From Bacteroides sp. CAG:144 (GTDB lineage Bacteria; Bacteroidota; Bacteroidia; Bacteroidales; UBA11471), in NCBI GenBank assembly GCA_000434215.1, contig HF999745.1, positions 1-12,453 on the forward strand: a DNA stretch of 12,453 nucleotides, read 5' to 3'. Positions 1 to 7,544 of this stretch are shown here, piece by piece (position 1 is the stretch's first letter; each line of letters begins with the position of its first letter). The notes below the pieces were generated by a model. It was not told the origin of the DNA and searched no databases. It saw only the letters and a program-made list of their open reading frames with translations. The position numbers were made by a program, and so were the translations under genes.

Positions 1-1084
1 CTTTCACTATAATCTCTGGGATTGAAAGTCTAATGCTCCACTTAAATCCCAGTACTGGAAAAAGAATTCGGAATAGTCGAGACCGAAATGAAGCCGGTTT
101 GGGGGATTTCAGTTGCTTATTGTTTTGAATGGCTTCATCGTATGGGCGTACAATAGTTCCGATTTCCGGTAAAATCTCTTTATAGAGTTTTTGACCTTTT
201 GTGGTATTCACTAAGAATAACGATATTCCGGTCTTGGGATCGATTGGCACTACCGAACGGTCTATACCCCAAAAATCACCCAACGTAATATCGCCAATAC
301 GTCGGGATTGTGCAAACGGACATATGTAACAACTGTCTCGATAAAATAGCCCTACGAAAAAACCTTTTGAATAATAATCCCTATTAAGAGGTCGTTCAAA
401 TATCGTTAAGTCTCCTTTTTTTACAGAGAATAGATAACGAGTACTTTCTCTGAAATCGATGCGATCGGCATCGGAATTTAAAATCCTTTTAGGAAGACTA
501 GCTTGTAGCATCGCATTTGATGGCACACCATGACAAACCAAATCTATTGTCATTAAATTTTCATCATGATTTGCAAAAGCATTTTTTATACCGGCAACCT
601 GACAAGGTGTTCCAATAAAAAGAACTTTCAATCCATTCTTTAAATCATTGGATATGTTTTTGTAAATACCGCGCATATTGCTTTGTACATATTTCGATCC
701 ACGCAAGGCATCTAACTCTTCATGTGTAGTGCAACGTATATGATTGAAGCGAAACCCGGATACAAAACTTGCTCCGTACACAATACCACCGTTATTTATC
801 ACATATTCGGACAATACTGTCGCCAACCCGCCCGATGAACTTTTAATACGTATCGGTTCACTTTTTCGCCAAGCAGCTAATACTTCCACGGGATATTTTT
901 GTTCCGGTAAATTGTTGACAGGGCAGATTTTTACACAAGATTTACAGTCGATACACTTTGTCGTATCGATTTTCGGAACAAAATGTCCTACGGTATTTTG
1001 TTCGAAATGTATACATGATACAGGACATTTGTCGATACATGCAGCACACCCGAAGCATTTTTTTTCGTCACAAATTTTGTCCAT
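1..1084 (-). CDS. Coenzyme F420 hydrogenase/dehydrogenase beta-subunit family iron-sulfur protein (partial, 3' end outside window)
   Basis: The frame opens at ATG 1084-1082, one base after the stop of the pyruvyl-transferase-like gene, and runs open to the left edge (361 codons seen). Two ferredoxin-type 4Fe-4S motifs lie at residues 10-21 (CFGCAACIDKCP) and 44-55 (CIDCKSCVKICP). The F420-hydrogenase beta N-terminal region follows, with SSSGG at 82-86 and GTPCQ at 158-162, and then the C-terminal region with the cysteine-containing CYICPFAQ stretch and GDFWGIDR. The family covers flavin and Fe-S oxidoreductases, and relatives in Bacteroidales capsule loci commonly sit next to a pyruvyl-transferase-like gene. 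The substrate there is not established, and use of F420 itself should not be assumed. I expect a cytoplasmic redox role in modifying a sugar or the pyruvyl donor, but this is inference. An A8 run (coding strand, 1065-1058) lies in codons 7-9. Only the last few tens of residues should be missing. Confidence 0.9.
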   Translation of the reverse strand, partial: MDKICDEKKCFGCAACIDKCPVSCIHFEQNTVGHFVPKIDTTKCIDCKSCVKICPVNNLPEQKYPVEVLAAWRKSEPIRIKSSSGGLATVLSEYVINNGGIVYGASFVSGFRFNHIRCTTHEELDALRGSKYVQSNMRGIYKNISNDLKNGLKVLFIGTPCQVAGIKNAFANHDENLMTIDLVCHGVPSNAMLQASLPKRILNSDADRIDFRESTRYLFSVKKGDLTIFERPLNRDYYSKGFFVGLFYRDSCYICPFAQSRRIGDITLGDFWGIDRSVVPIDPKTGISLFLVNTTKGQKLYKEILPEIGTIVRPYDEAIQNNKQLKSPKPASFRSRLFRILFPVLGFKWSIRLSIPEIIVK

Positions 1085-1085
1085 G

Positions 1086-2210
1086 TCAGGATTCTGTTAA
1101 TGCCATTTGAATAAATGTTTCTGAACGATTCAAAAATCGGGATTTCATAGATTCTATTTTTACCCAATCAATTTCTGATATTTGCTCTCCTATATAATCA
1201 CCTGCAGAATGAATATATCGATTCGAAAGTTCAAACATAGATAATAAACTTTCCATACGAGAATTCACTTTATGTCTGTTTCTCCCAAATACATAAAATG
1301 GCTTATGAAACATAATAGAAAATGCTGTCCCGTGAAATGAGTTAGACACAAAAGCACTGCAATGGTAAATTAATGAGATAAACTCACAAGGGCCGGTCTT
1401 GGTAAAATGTTTATCGGCATAACGAGTCTGATAGGCCCTATCGGATATAGAATACATTTTCAGCCCTTTGTCTTTTGCATATTTGATCGCGAAATTTTTA
1501 AGTTCGTTGTTTCCCTCAAAATCGTATATCAACAGGTAAGGTTCATTAGTTTCATTCATAGGCTTCATCAATTTTTTCCACTCATCGACCGAGAGTAAAA
1601 AAACAGGATCCAGAACCCAAGTTCCGTCTATCCCCATTGTTCGTAGTATATCTATTCCATGATATTCTCTCACCGAAACAGCATCGAATTTGCTAAGAGA
1701 GCGGGCTATGCGTTCACAATTCTCTTCATCGATATCGATATAAGAGAAACTAGCCGCATATGATATGCGTTTTCCTGAATCGACAAACTCCAAATAAAAT
1801 ACCGGATCTCGACCAGCTTCGTAAAATATATTCCATATCTGGTCACTGCCCACAATATACACATCGGCTTCCGGTGGATTTTTTTGCAACTCATCAAATG
1901 TATGATAAAGCTGTGTCGTCTCGTGCAACATATGGTGAGTAAAATTATCGAACAATCGTTTGTTGGCCAATGTCGTTTGGCGTTGAAGGAATTTCAAGAT
2001 ACGATATACAACGCGGGTCAAAGCATAACGACTCATTTTTGACTCGGGATTGACCCACTTGTAATTATATTTTCGGGTTAAATACTCTGGCTGATAGTTT
2101 ATAATCTCTACATCATGACCTAGTTGCGAAAGATAAGTCATCAATGCATAAGCTTGTAACGAAGCTCCGTAATTATAAACATTATATGTTGTTAGCGTCT
2201 TTATTTTCAT
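1086..2210 (-). CDS. Polysaccharide pyruvyl transferase family protein
   Basis: This 374-aa protein has the layout of the polysaccharide pyruvyl transferase family (CsaB/WcaK-like, PF04230). The N-terminus carries the NYGASLQAYAL stretch (residues 13-23), GSDQIWN lies at 121-127, DPVFLL at about 201-206, and SNSFHGTAFS near 289-298. Characterised members transfer pyruvate from phosphoenolpyruvate to make a pyruvate ketal on a sugar of a cell-surface polymer, adding negative charge. Some family members in capsule loci have no proven activity, so the exact reaction is inferred. The ATG overlaps the stop of the upstream GT4 gene by 4 bp (ATGA), and the stop is one base before the next start, so translation is probably coupled. 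G+C appears slightly higher than in the genes immediately upstream, consistent with a mosaic locus. The length is normal for the family. Confidence 0.88.
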   Translation of the reverse strand: MKIKTLTTYNVYNYGASLQAYALMTYLSQLGHDVEIINYQPEYLTRKYNYKWVNPESKMSRYALTRVVYRILKFLQRQTTLANKRLFDNFTHHMLHETTQLYHTFDELQKNPPEADVYIVGSDQIWNIFYEAGRDPVFYLEFVDSGKRISYAASFSYIDIDEENCERIARSLSKFDAVSVREYHGIDILRTMGIDGTWVLDPVFLLSVDEWKKLMKPMNETNEPYLLIYDFEGNNELKNFAIKYAKDKGLKMYSISDRAYQTRYADKHFTKTGPCEFISLIYHCSAFVSNSFHGTAFSIMFHKPFYVFGRNRHKVNSRMESLLSMFELSNRYIHSAGDYIGEQISEIDWVKIESMKSRFLNRSETFIQMALTES

Positions 2211-3313
2211 AATTTTTCAATATGATTAATAAGAGATTTCATAAAATCTTCATATTTATATAACATCATATTATTCTTTAACTTTATCGGATAAACGACC
2301 GATATTGAAGATGAGATATTCTGCATCAACATGGTTAATTCTTTTGAAACCATAGGGTCAAAAGTATATCCGTTTTTCCCGTTCTTAACTAAACAAGAAG
2401 AGCCGGCTTTATTTGAAACAAGTGCAATACACCCGGCCAAAAGTGCTTCATTGGTTACAGCGCCAAAAGGCTCTTGATAGCTGGCTAAAACAAAGCAATG
2501 AGCGATGTTGTACCATACATTTAGATCATCTCCTTCTAAACGCCCCGTAAACAAAATATTTACAGATAATTTTTTAGCTAATTCTTTTAATAGAATACTT
2601 TCCGGACCATCACCTACAATGATTAATATGTTTCTATTTTGATCAAGTTGTGAAAATGCTCGTATTATAATATCGACATTTTTAATCTTTACCAATCGCC
2701 CGACATATAGGAATACGCATTTATTTTCTAGATGTTTGTCTTTTAAAATCTGATTACTTAAATCAATGGTTCGGGTATATTCTTCACGAGCCTTATTATC
2801 TGGTTTTATGATGGGAAACCAAACACCTTTTTGGTATTTATCTTGGTACCACTTTTGCACCTTTGGTTCTACAAGAATTATTTCATCGATTAGAGGAGCT
2901 ATAATTTTACGAGACCACTTATGGAATTGGGAAAAATCGTTGTTATCTGCAACCATATTGTAACTATCATCGCATATCGATACAATTTTATAATTTCCTC
3001 TCGTAAAAAAACGATGTAATAAAACAAATATCGCACCGATACTGAATTCTTCTACAAAAACAACATTTGGTCTAAACTCATTCAATACTTTCCAATATCC
3101 CGAATTAAATGTTCTGCCTTTCCATTGAAATAACTCTTTCAAATAAATGGGAGAGAAACAGAATTGCGAAGAAATCCTCTCATAGTCAAATTGCTGCGAA
3201 CGAAGATTCTTATAACGCAAACATATCTTTGTGTCAAAAGCCTTGTACAGGTCATTAAAAAATGATATTCTATATGGAGCTATTGTCGAGTGGAAGATTA
3301 GCAACTTTTTCAT
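2207..3313 (-). CDS. Glycosyltransferase family 4 (GT-B fold)
   Basis: This retaining-type GT4 enzyme probably adds one sugar to the lipid-linked repeat unit at the cytoplasmic face of the membrane. The N-terminal half begins with MKKLLIFHSTIAPYR, typical of the acceptor domain. The donor domain starts near residue 200 with FLYVGRL, followed by IKNVD, IIVGDGPE and FTGRL. The EX7E motif of GT4 is E281-PFGAVTN-E289. I chose ATG 3313 (368 aa). A longer reading from a TTG at 3328 would add five residues and overlap the preceding gene's stop by 4 bp; it is possible but less likely. The stop overlaps the next ATG by 4 bp. Donor and linkage cannot be told from the sequence. All expected motifs are present. 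Confidence 0.9.
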   Translation of the reverse strand: MKKLLIFHSTIAPYRISFFNDLYKAFDTKICLRYKNLRSQQFDYERISSQFCFSPIYLKELFQWKGRTFNSGYWKVLNEFRPNVVFVEEFSIGAIFVLLHRFFTRGNYKIVSICDDSYNMVADNNDFSQFHKWSRKIIAPLIDEIILVEPKVQKWYQDKYQKGVWFPIIKPDNKAREEYTRTIDLSNQILKDKHLENKCVFLYVGRLVKIKNVDIIIRAFSQLDQNRNILIIVGDGPESILLKELAKKLSVNILFTGRLEGDDLNVWYNIAHCFVLASYQEPFGAVTNEALLAGCIALVSNKAGSSCLVKNGKNGYTFDPMVSKELTMLMQNISSSISVVYPIKLKNNMMLYKYEDFMKSLINHIEKL

Positions 3314-3324
3314 TCTTCTGTATT

Positions 3325-3903
3325 TCAATCAATTCTATTAGTTATCAAACTAAAATATTCACGACCTTTATCAGATATTACTTTCGCAGGTATTCCAACG
3401 GCTACACTATTATCGGGAATATCTTTGGTCACAACAGCATTTGCACCAATAACGACATTACTACCAATTGTTATATTTCCAAGAACCTTACAACCGGTAT
3501 ATAAAACAACATTATTTCCTATGGTTGGCGCCCCCTTATGTCCATGTACAGTTCCTACTGTTACTCCATTATATATGATAATGTTATCTCCCATAATAGC
3601 AGTAGATGCTATTACAATATTGGAGAAATGCGCAAAAGTAAGACCTTTTCCGATTTGAGTGGTCACAGGAAGCTGAATACCTGTCAAGTACTGATTGTGT
3701 TTATATATGATATATGATATATGATATATGAACTTAAAAAATAGCGATTTCTTGGATTTAAAATACCCGCACACTCTGTACCAAAATGTAATTTTAAATG
3801 AAGCATTGAATAATAGACGTTTTAAACAATTCCATTTGGAGGGAGGAGACAGTCTTGATAAATCGCTTTTTATTAATACCTTAAGATGGTTATATTTCAT
3901 CAC
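3325..3903 (-). CDS. CysE-like serine O-acetyltransferase family / LbH sugar O-acetyltransferase containing a 7-bp tandem repeat
   Basis: This 192-aa protein has a helical N-terminus (about 1-75) and a left-handed beta-helix of hexapeptide repeats (about 82-165), as in serine acetyltransferases and polysaccharide O-acetyltransferases. H92 in AHFSNIVI sits where the catalytic histidine of CysE lies. The GTVHGHKGAPTIG segment (117-129) and GIPAKVI (170-176) are also typical. In this locus it most likely uses acetyl-CoA to acetylate a sugar of the polymer rather than making O-acetylserine (inference). Residues 59-67 are encoded by four perfect copies of a 7-bp unit. One copy fewer or one more shifts the frame into a stop before the catalytic helix, so expression may be switchable; it is in frame here. 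A second ATG directly follows the first, so the start may be 3900. It begins 7 bp after the upstream gene. Confidence 0.86.
   Translation of the reverse strand: MMKYNHLKVLIKSDLSRLSPPSKWNCLKRLLFNASFKITFWYRVCGYFKSKKSLFFKFIYHISYIIYKHNQYLTGIQLPVTTQIGKGLTFAHFSNIVIASTAIMGDNIIIYNGVTVGTVHGHKGAPTIGNNVVLYTGCKVLGNITIGSNVVIGANAVVTKDIPDNSVAVGIPAKVISDKGREYFSLITNRID
3703..3730 (-). repeat. Heptanucleotide tandem repeat (CATATAT)4 inside the acetyltransferase gene
   Basis: There are four uninterrupted copies of a 7-bp unit (CATATAT on the coding strand; 28 bp), spanning codons 58-67. Seven is not a multiple of three, so each gained or lost unit changes the frame. By hand translation, three copies run to a TGA shortly after the tract, and five copies end at a TAA at the tract edge. 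Copy numbers 1, 4 and 7 are in frame. Confidence 0.9.
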
Positions 3904-3910
3904 AGATTAG

Positions 3911-4828
3911 TTATTTGCTTGCTTTTACATGTTTAAAATAAGATAAATAGGGGGACATATAACCCAGTATATGGGATATATAATTTTTTCTTGAAAAGAT
4001 CTTTTTCCATTGATCTGGATAAATATCATTAGGATATTTCCCTTTTTGTAAAGGCCAAATTGATGGACAAAAGGTATTGCTCAAAGTATTTGGATCCATC
4101 AATGCTGCCATAATGCTAAACGAACTATTACAAACAATGTGATAATCGCACGATGAAATCATTTCAAAATCTACTAAGAGAGAATGATGTGTCAATACAC
4201 TCTCATATTTTTCCGAGAAAGATTTTACCAATGATGTCAATTTATCATAGAAAATTAAAAATACAATAGGTTCATTTCTTTTCTTATTTTTAAGTATTTC
4301 ATTTGCGGCATTGTACCAATAATCTTTATTAAGCATGAATCCTTTGACTCGGTAATCGAGAGCATTTCTGAAATGTATCGAGCAAAATTTTGTGTTCGGA
4401 GGATATTTTGCCTTAATTTCTGACAATGCTTTTTCTGCTTTTTTCAGAATTTCTGCTGGCAACGTAAACCATTCTCTTACTTCGTCAATACGATGCATAA
4501 AATACAAAGGGGATATATAATGCCCTAACATTAATGTATTATCCATTACTTCGTACGCTGTTTTCTGTATTGAACTTTTGGATTGATAGTTGGTTATTTC
4601 TTGAAAATTAGCATAATTCGATAGCTCCGAGACTATCTCTTGTCTAATTTTAGGGAAAATAGATGTCAGAGTATTTCCAAACTTCTCATCTGTATCATTT
4701 TTAAGAAATTGATTATCATATTCATTGCATACACCAAATTCAAACCCTTTATCCAATGCAATACTTTTAACTGCTGCATAAGCAAACATTTGGTTACCTA
4801 ACTGATCGCTTAATTTTACAACTAACAT
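3911..4828 (-). CDS. GT11-like alpha-1,2-fucosyltransferase family protein
   Basis: The 305-aa protein opens with MLVVKLSDQLGNQMFAYAA, the nucleotide-binding start of the GT11 alpha-1,2-fucosyltransferase family (canonical GGLGNQMFQYA). The central motif is SIHFRNALDYR (150-160), where the family usually has H-x-RRGDY. H152, R154 and D158 are present but the second R and the G are replaced. The third family motif is CNSSFSIMAAL (233-243). GT11 enzymes transfer fucose from GDP-fucose, usually in alpha-1,2 linkage to galactose, in the cytoplasm. The altered central motif leaves open a different donor or acceptor. The gene follows the preceding GT2 by 50 bp and precedes the acetyltransferase by 7 bp. 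The length is near the family norm. Confidence 0.8.
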   Translation of the reverse strand: MLVVKLSDQLGNQMFAYAAVKSIALDKGFEFGVCNEYDNQFLKNDTDEKFGNTLTSIFPKIRQEIVSELSNYANFQEITNYQSKSSIQKTAYEVMDNTLMLGHYISPLYFMHRIDEVREWFTLPAEILKKAEKALSEIKAKYPPNTKFCSIHFRNALDYRVKGFMLNKDYWYNAANEILKNKKRNEPIVFLIFYDKLTSLVKSFSEKYESVLTHHSLLVDFEMISSCDYHIVCNSSFSIMAALMDPNTLSNTFCPSIWPLQKGKYPNDIYPDQWKKIFSRKNYISHILGYMSPYLSYFKHVKASK

Positions 4829-4878
4829 ATAGAACTGAGAATTTTATTTTTTTCATTGAACACAAATACTTAGAATAT

Positions 4879-5694
4879 TTATTGTCTTTTATGTGATAAA
4901 GGGAAAATAACATGATAATGAATGGCTAAAAAATGTATAATAGCAGAAAACAAACCTTCATATTTTCTATAGTAATGAAAAAATTCCAAAGGATTTGAAT
5001 ATCCCAATGGGTGATATAACATTTTACATCTTTTATAAAATGCCTTTAAAGAGTTCTTTTCTACAATAACATTCGAATCATTTACACATTCTCCGGTATA
5101 TTTAGGTGCTAAATATATTGGGAAATGATGCTTTATTACATTCTTTGCATAATCAATATCCCCTAAACTATGTCTATAATAATAGTCTAATTTTCCACAT
5201 TTTTTATATATAATTCGCGGTATCAATACACAATTACCCCCAAAGGCATCGCATTCTTGAAGAGTTCCATTGGGGTGAAGAGCTTTCTTTTTGTAATCCG
5301 CACCAAATGTTGTAAGATTATGGTTATCAGGAGAACAAGAAGCCCCAACTATTAATGCTTTATTTTTCTGAAGATTCGAGCATTCCAACATCATAGATAA
5401 TGTGTCAGGAAAAAGATATGTGTCGTCATTGAGCCATAAATAATATTCATAATCAATTTTCTCTGCTACACTCCATGCCGTGAACATTCCTCGATTCCAA
5501 TATAGCTCTCCATTACCTTGTATAATATTTACATCGGGAAAATACGATTTTACAGCCAATGAAGTTCCATCAATAGAACCATCATCAACTAAATAAACAT
5601 CGCAAGTAATAGATTGTTTATACAGATTCTGCAAACAATGTAATGTTTTTTCCTTACGATTATGACATGTAATAAGTACTGCAATTTGATTCAT
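4879..5694 (-). CDS. Glycosyltransferase family 2 (rhamnosyltransferase-like)
   Basis: This 271-aa GT-A enzyme has the inverting GT2 signature: AVLITCHNRKEKT at residues 5-17, VDDGS at 36-40, the WNRGM segment near 66-70, and the metal-binding NDDTYLFPDTL at 89-99. A later GGNCVLIPR block and a GDIDYA segment look like the acceptor-side motifs of rhamnosyltransferase-type GT2 proteins. There is no membrane segment beyond a hydrophobic C-terminal stretch that could associate with the membrane. It should add one sugar to the lipid-linked intermediate; the donor is not predictable. Its ATG overlaps the stop of the upstream GT2 by 4 bp (ATGA), suggesting coupled translation. Confidence 0.88.
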   Translation of the reverse strand: MNQIAVLITCHNRKEKTLHCLQNLYKQSITCDVYLVDDGSIDGTSLAVKSYFPDVNIIQGNGELYWNRGMFTAWSVAEKIDYEYYLWLNDDTYLFPDTLSMMLECSNLQKNKALIVGASCSPDNHNLTTFGADYKKKALHPNGTLQECDAFGGNCVLIPRIIYKKCGKLDYYYRHSLGDIDYAKNVIKHHFPIYLAPKYTGECVNDSNVIVEKNSLKAFYKRCKMLYHPLGYSNPLEFFHYYRKYEGLFSAIIHFLAIHYHVIFPLSHKRQ

Positions 5695-6701
5695 CTAAAC
5701 TTATTTGGCTTAAAAAAATAAAAAACACTATGTATATACTTGATTGTATAACTATATAAACGAGGGAAATATATATAGTATAATATAATCAATTTATTAT
5801 ACCATTTCAAATCTAATTTTTTTAGGTATTTCTTACTCACTTTAAGGCGATTGATAATCTCTGGAATATAAGGTTCGTCACAAGATTCATGCTTCTGTAA
5901 ATAATTATCCAATGCTAAACGCGCTAAATTCAATGTATAAGCATTAAGCTTTTCGACCATTTCCGGATATTTTTTTTCAGCAAATTCTAGGCGTTCTTTG
6001 AATGCTAAATAGGTTGACATCCATTTAAATGGTCTATAAGAACGAGAAAGCGTCGCATCATTAAAATAATAATAATATAGAGGCTCTGCAATTGCTCCTA
6101 TTTTTTCTGCTCTATCATAAACTTCATGAACTATCGCAACATCCTCAGCAAATACTCTTCCCGGAATGAACCAAACATCTTTCCAAAGATCTCGTTTATA
6201 TATTTTTTCCCATACTTGTGATCCTAAAGTATCACTCAATAACATACGCATCACCACTTGTTTATCCACAATCCCTGTTTTATCGAAATTAACAAATATG
6301 TCCATTTCCTTTTGTGATTTGTTGGAATAGACACAATAGTGATTTAGAATTATTAAATCGCAATTTGTATGATCAATAAAATCGACAACTTTTGAGTAAA
6401 AATCAAGAGAGATGTCGTCATCAGGATCAATAAAACTTATGTAATCCCCTGTTGCATACTTTAAACTGACATTCCTAGCTACACTAAGACCTCCATTGGA
6501 AGTATGTATGACTTTGACATTCGGATGCTTTTCAGCAAAAGAATTACACATTTCTCCTGTTGAGTCAGTAGATCCGTCATCTACTATAATAATTTCTAAA
6601 TTGTTATATGTTTGATTAATAATAGAGTGAAAAAATCGTGGCAAATATTTCTCCACATTATAAGCCGCAACCAATACGGATATCAAAAGGTTTTTCATCA
6701 T
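5691..6701 (-). CDS. Glycosyltransferase family 2 (GT-A)
   Basis: The 336-aa protein is a standard capsule-type GT2. It has ISVLVAAYNVEKYLPRF (7-23), VDDGSTDSTGE (40-50), GGLSVARN (70-77) and the metal-binding FIDPDDDI (90-97). Farther on are VWEKIYKRDLW and RVFAEDVAIVHEVYDRA, followed by a YYYYFND segment, the usual C-terminal pattern of this subgroup. The C-terminus is basic and aromatic and may contact the membrane. It shares the domain layout of the frameshifted GT2 at 10767-11793 and is a good guide to that gene's intact size. Two ATG codons are adjacent at the start (6701 and 6698). A 61-bp gap precedes it, one of the two longest gaps in the window; no convincing promoter is visible there. 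Confidence 0.92.
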   Translation of the reverse strand: MMKNLLISVLVAAYNVEKYLPRFFHSIINQTYNNLEIIIVDDGSTDSTGEMCNSFAEKHPNVKVIHTSNGGLSVARNVSLKYATGDYISFIDPDDDISLDFYSKVVDFIDHTNCDLIILNHYCVYSNKSQKEMDIFVNFDKTGIVDKQVVMRMLLSDTLGSQVWEKIYKRDLWKDVWFIPGRVFAEDVAIVHEVYDRAEKIGAIAEPLYYYYFNDATLSRSYRPFKWMSTYLAFKERLEFAEKKYPEMVEKLNAYTLNLARLALDNYLQKHESCDEPYIPEIINRLKVSKKYLKKLDLKWYNKLIILYYIYFPRLYSYTIKYIHSVFYFFKPNKFR

Positions 6702-6762
6702 GAAAAATATTAGTTCGAAGTAACAGTTTTTCTCGAAGTATCGCTATATTGTAATTTCTTTT

Positions 6763-7152
6763 CTATTTCATATCAAATTTATATAGAGTCTTCTCTTTGT
6801 TATCCTTAAAAAATTTATCTATCTCTTTCTCTAATTTGGAAGAACGGATATGTGAACAATGTTCTTTTATCACTTTCGCAGGACTTCCAGCTAATAGAAC
6901 TGCTTTACGATAAGTCGAGAAATCTTTATTTACCAAACTTTTATTGCTGACTACTGCATGGTCGGGAATAACCGCATTCTTTACAATAGAACAATTATTT
7001 CCAATCCATACAGAATTGCCAATAATTACCTTGCCATCTTTACGGTGTATAATTCCCTGATCACAAATATAATGGAAATTAGTATCACATATAATACTTC
7101 CAAAAGCAAATCTAGTTTGATTTCCGATATATAAATCATTATTTATCAACAT
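6763..7152 (-). CDS. C-terminal LbH fragment of the interrupted acyltransferase
   Basis: This frame would encode the catalytic beta-helix part (129 aa from ATG 7152; a TTG at 7167 gives 134 aa). It includes GNSVWIGNNCSIVKNAVIPDH and AGSPAKVIKEH, typical of sugar O-acetyltransferases. The ATG lies one base after the stop of the upstream fragment, just behind the G-run, so independent translation by coupling is possible. I think it is more likely the second half of one gene, because the first helix turns lie in the upstream fragment. Confidence 0.55.
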   Translation of the reverse strand: MLINNDLYIGNQTRFAFGSIICDTNFHYICDQGIIHRKDGKVIIGNSVWIGNNCSIVKNAVIPDHAVVSNKSLVNKDFSTYRKAVLLAGSPAKVIKEHCSHIRSSKLEKEIDKFFKDNKEKTLYKFDMK

Positions 7153-7153
7153 T

Positions 7154-7531
7154 TTACACCCCCCCAATTTCTATATGCTTTCCAAGTTCTGCAATACCGG
7201 AAATACGGAATACGCCCCCTGGACTAACTCTTATAGGACCATTAATTATCAAACATCCATTTATCATGAACAACATCGATGGCATTTTCGTAGGGACAAA
7301 AAAATCTTCATTATACCCCCATTTAATCAACCCAAAACGAGATGGAACATTAAGTTGTATATGAGAACGTGATAATTTAAGTTCTGTTTTATTGTATATA
7401 ACCAAAGGTAGATGGATTGCGGATCTAAAAGGTAACAACCGGAAATTGGCTACAATAGTTTTATAATAACAAAAATGATATTTTAAATATATCCGTTTTA
7501 TTTTTCTGAGAAAAGAGATGAGATTTTTCAT
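7154..7531 (-). CDS. N-terminal fragment of the interrupted LbH acyltransferase (125 aa as read)
   Basis: This is the part translated from the natural ATG at 7531 with the tract at seven G. It contains a basic N-terminus, about 80 residues of mostly beta-prone sequence and the first helix turns (GPIRVSPGGVFRISGIAELGKHIEIGG), and then stops at TAA. It holds no complete active site, so it is unlikely to work alone. Its stop is followed after one base by an in-frame ATG of the downstream fragment, so re-initiation is conceivable. Confidence 0.6.
   Translation of the reverse strand: MKNLISFLRKIKRIYLKYHFCYYKTIVANFRLLPFRSAIHLPLVIYNKTELKLSRSHIQLNVPSRFGLIKWGYNEDFFVPTKMPSMLFMINGCLIINGPIRVSPGGVFRISGIAELGKHIEIGGV
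7159..7165 (-). repeat. G7 homopolymer tract (coding strand) at the frame break
   Basis: Seven consecutive G on the coding strand (C7 on plus) occupy codons 123-125 of the acyltransferase. It is the longest G/C run in an AT-rich window. Six or nine G give the full protein; seven and eight give stops within a few codons. Confidence 0.9.
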
Positions 7532-7544
7532 GTTATATAATTAT

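Larger units (their letters stand above)
6763..7531 (-). pseudogene. LbH acyltransferase interrupted by a G7 tract (frame OFF; candidate phase-variable gene)
   Basis: Two reading frames form one acyltransferase. The 5' part (to residue 125) ends in GKHIEIGGV and a TAA directly after a run of seven G. The continuation in the neighbouring frame reads CKMLINNDLYIGNQTRFAFGS and carries the hexapeptide-repeat helix (IIGNSVWIGNNCSIVKNAVI) and the LAGSPAKVI ending of LbH acetyltransferases. With six or nine G the frames join into one 255-aa or 256-aa protein, a normal size for capsule acyltransferases. With eight G a TGA follows almost at once. Joined, it would acetylate (or otherwise acylate) a repeat-unit sugar using acyl-CoA. 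As sequenced, the product lacks most of the beta-helix. It could be a true phase-variable gene in its OFF state, a decaying gene, or a homopolymer sequencing error. Confidence 0.82.

Noticed and set aside
744..1100. Plus-strand open frame of 118 codons opposite the Fe-S protein gene
   Set aside because: It lies wholly opposite a gene with clear ferredoxin motifs, has no recognisable domain, and no plus-strand gene is otherwise present.
3313..3328. TTG start giving a five-residue longer GT4
   Set aside because: The ATG at 3313 gives the usual GT4 N-terminus; the 4-bp overlap made by the TTG is suggestive but not enough to prefer it.
3262..3910. Several plus-strand open frames opposite the GT4 start and the O-acetyltransferase
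   Set aside because: They mirror the hexapeptide-repeat gene in an antisense frame; none has its own domain or a plausible start context.
6072..6083. AAT trinucleotide repeat in the GT2 at 5691-6701
   Set aside because: It encodes the YYYY segment usual in this GT2 subgroup, and a three-base unit would not change the frame.
6715..6740. Two direct copies of TCGAAGTA, 18 bp apart, in the 61-bp gap before the acyltransferase end
   Set aside because: An 8-bp pair in a short AT-rich spacer can occur by chance; no promoter boxes or second element support an operator.
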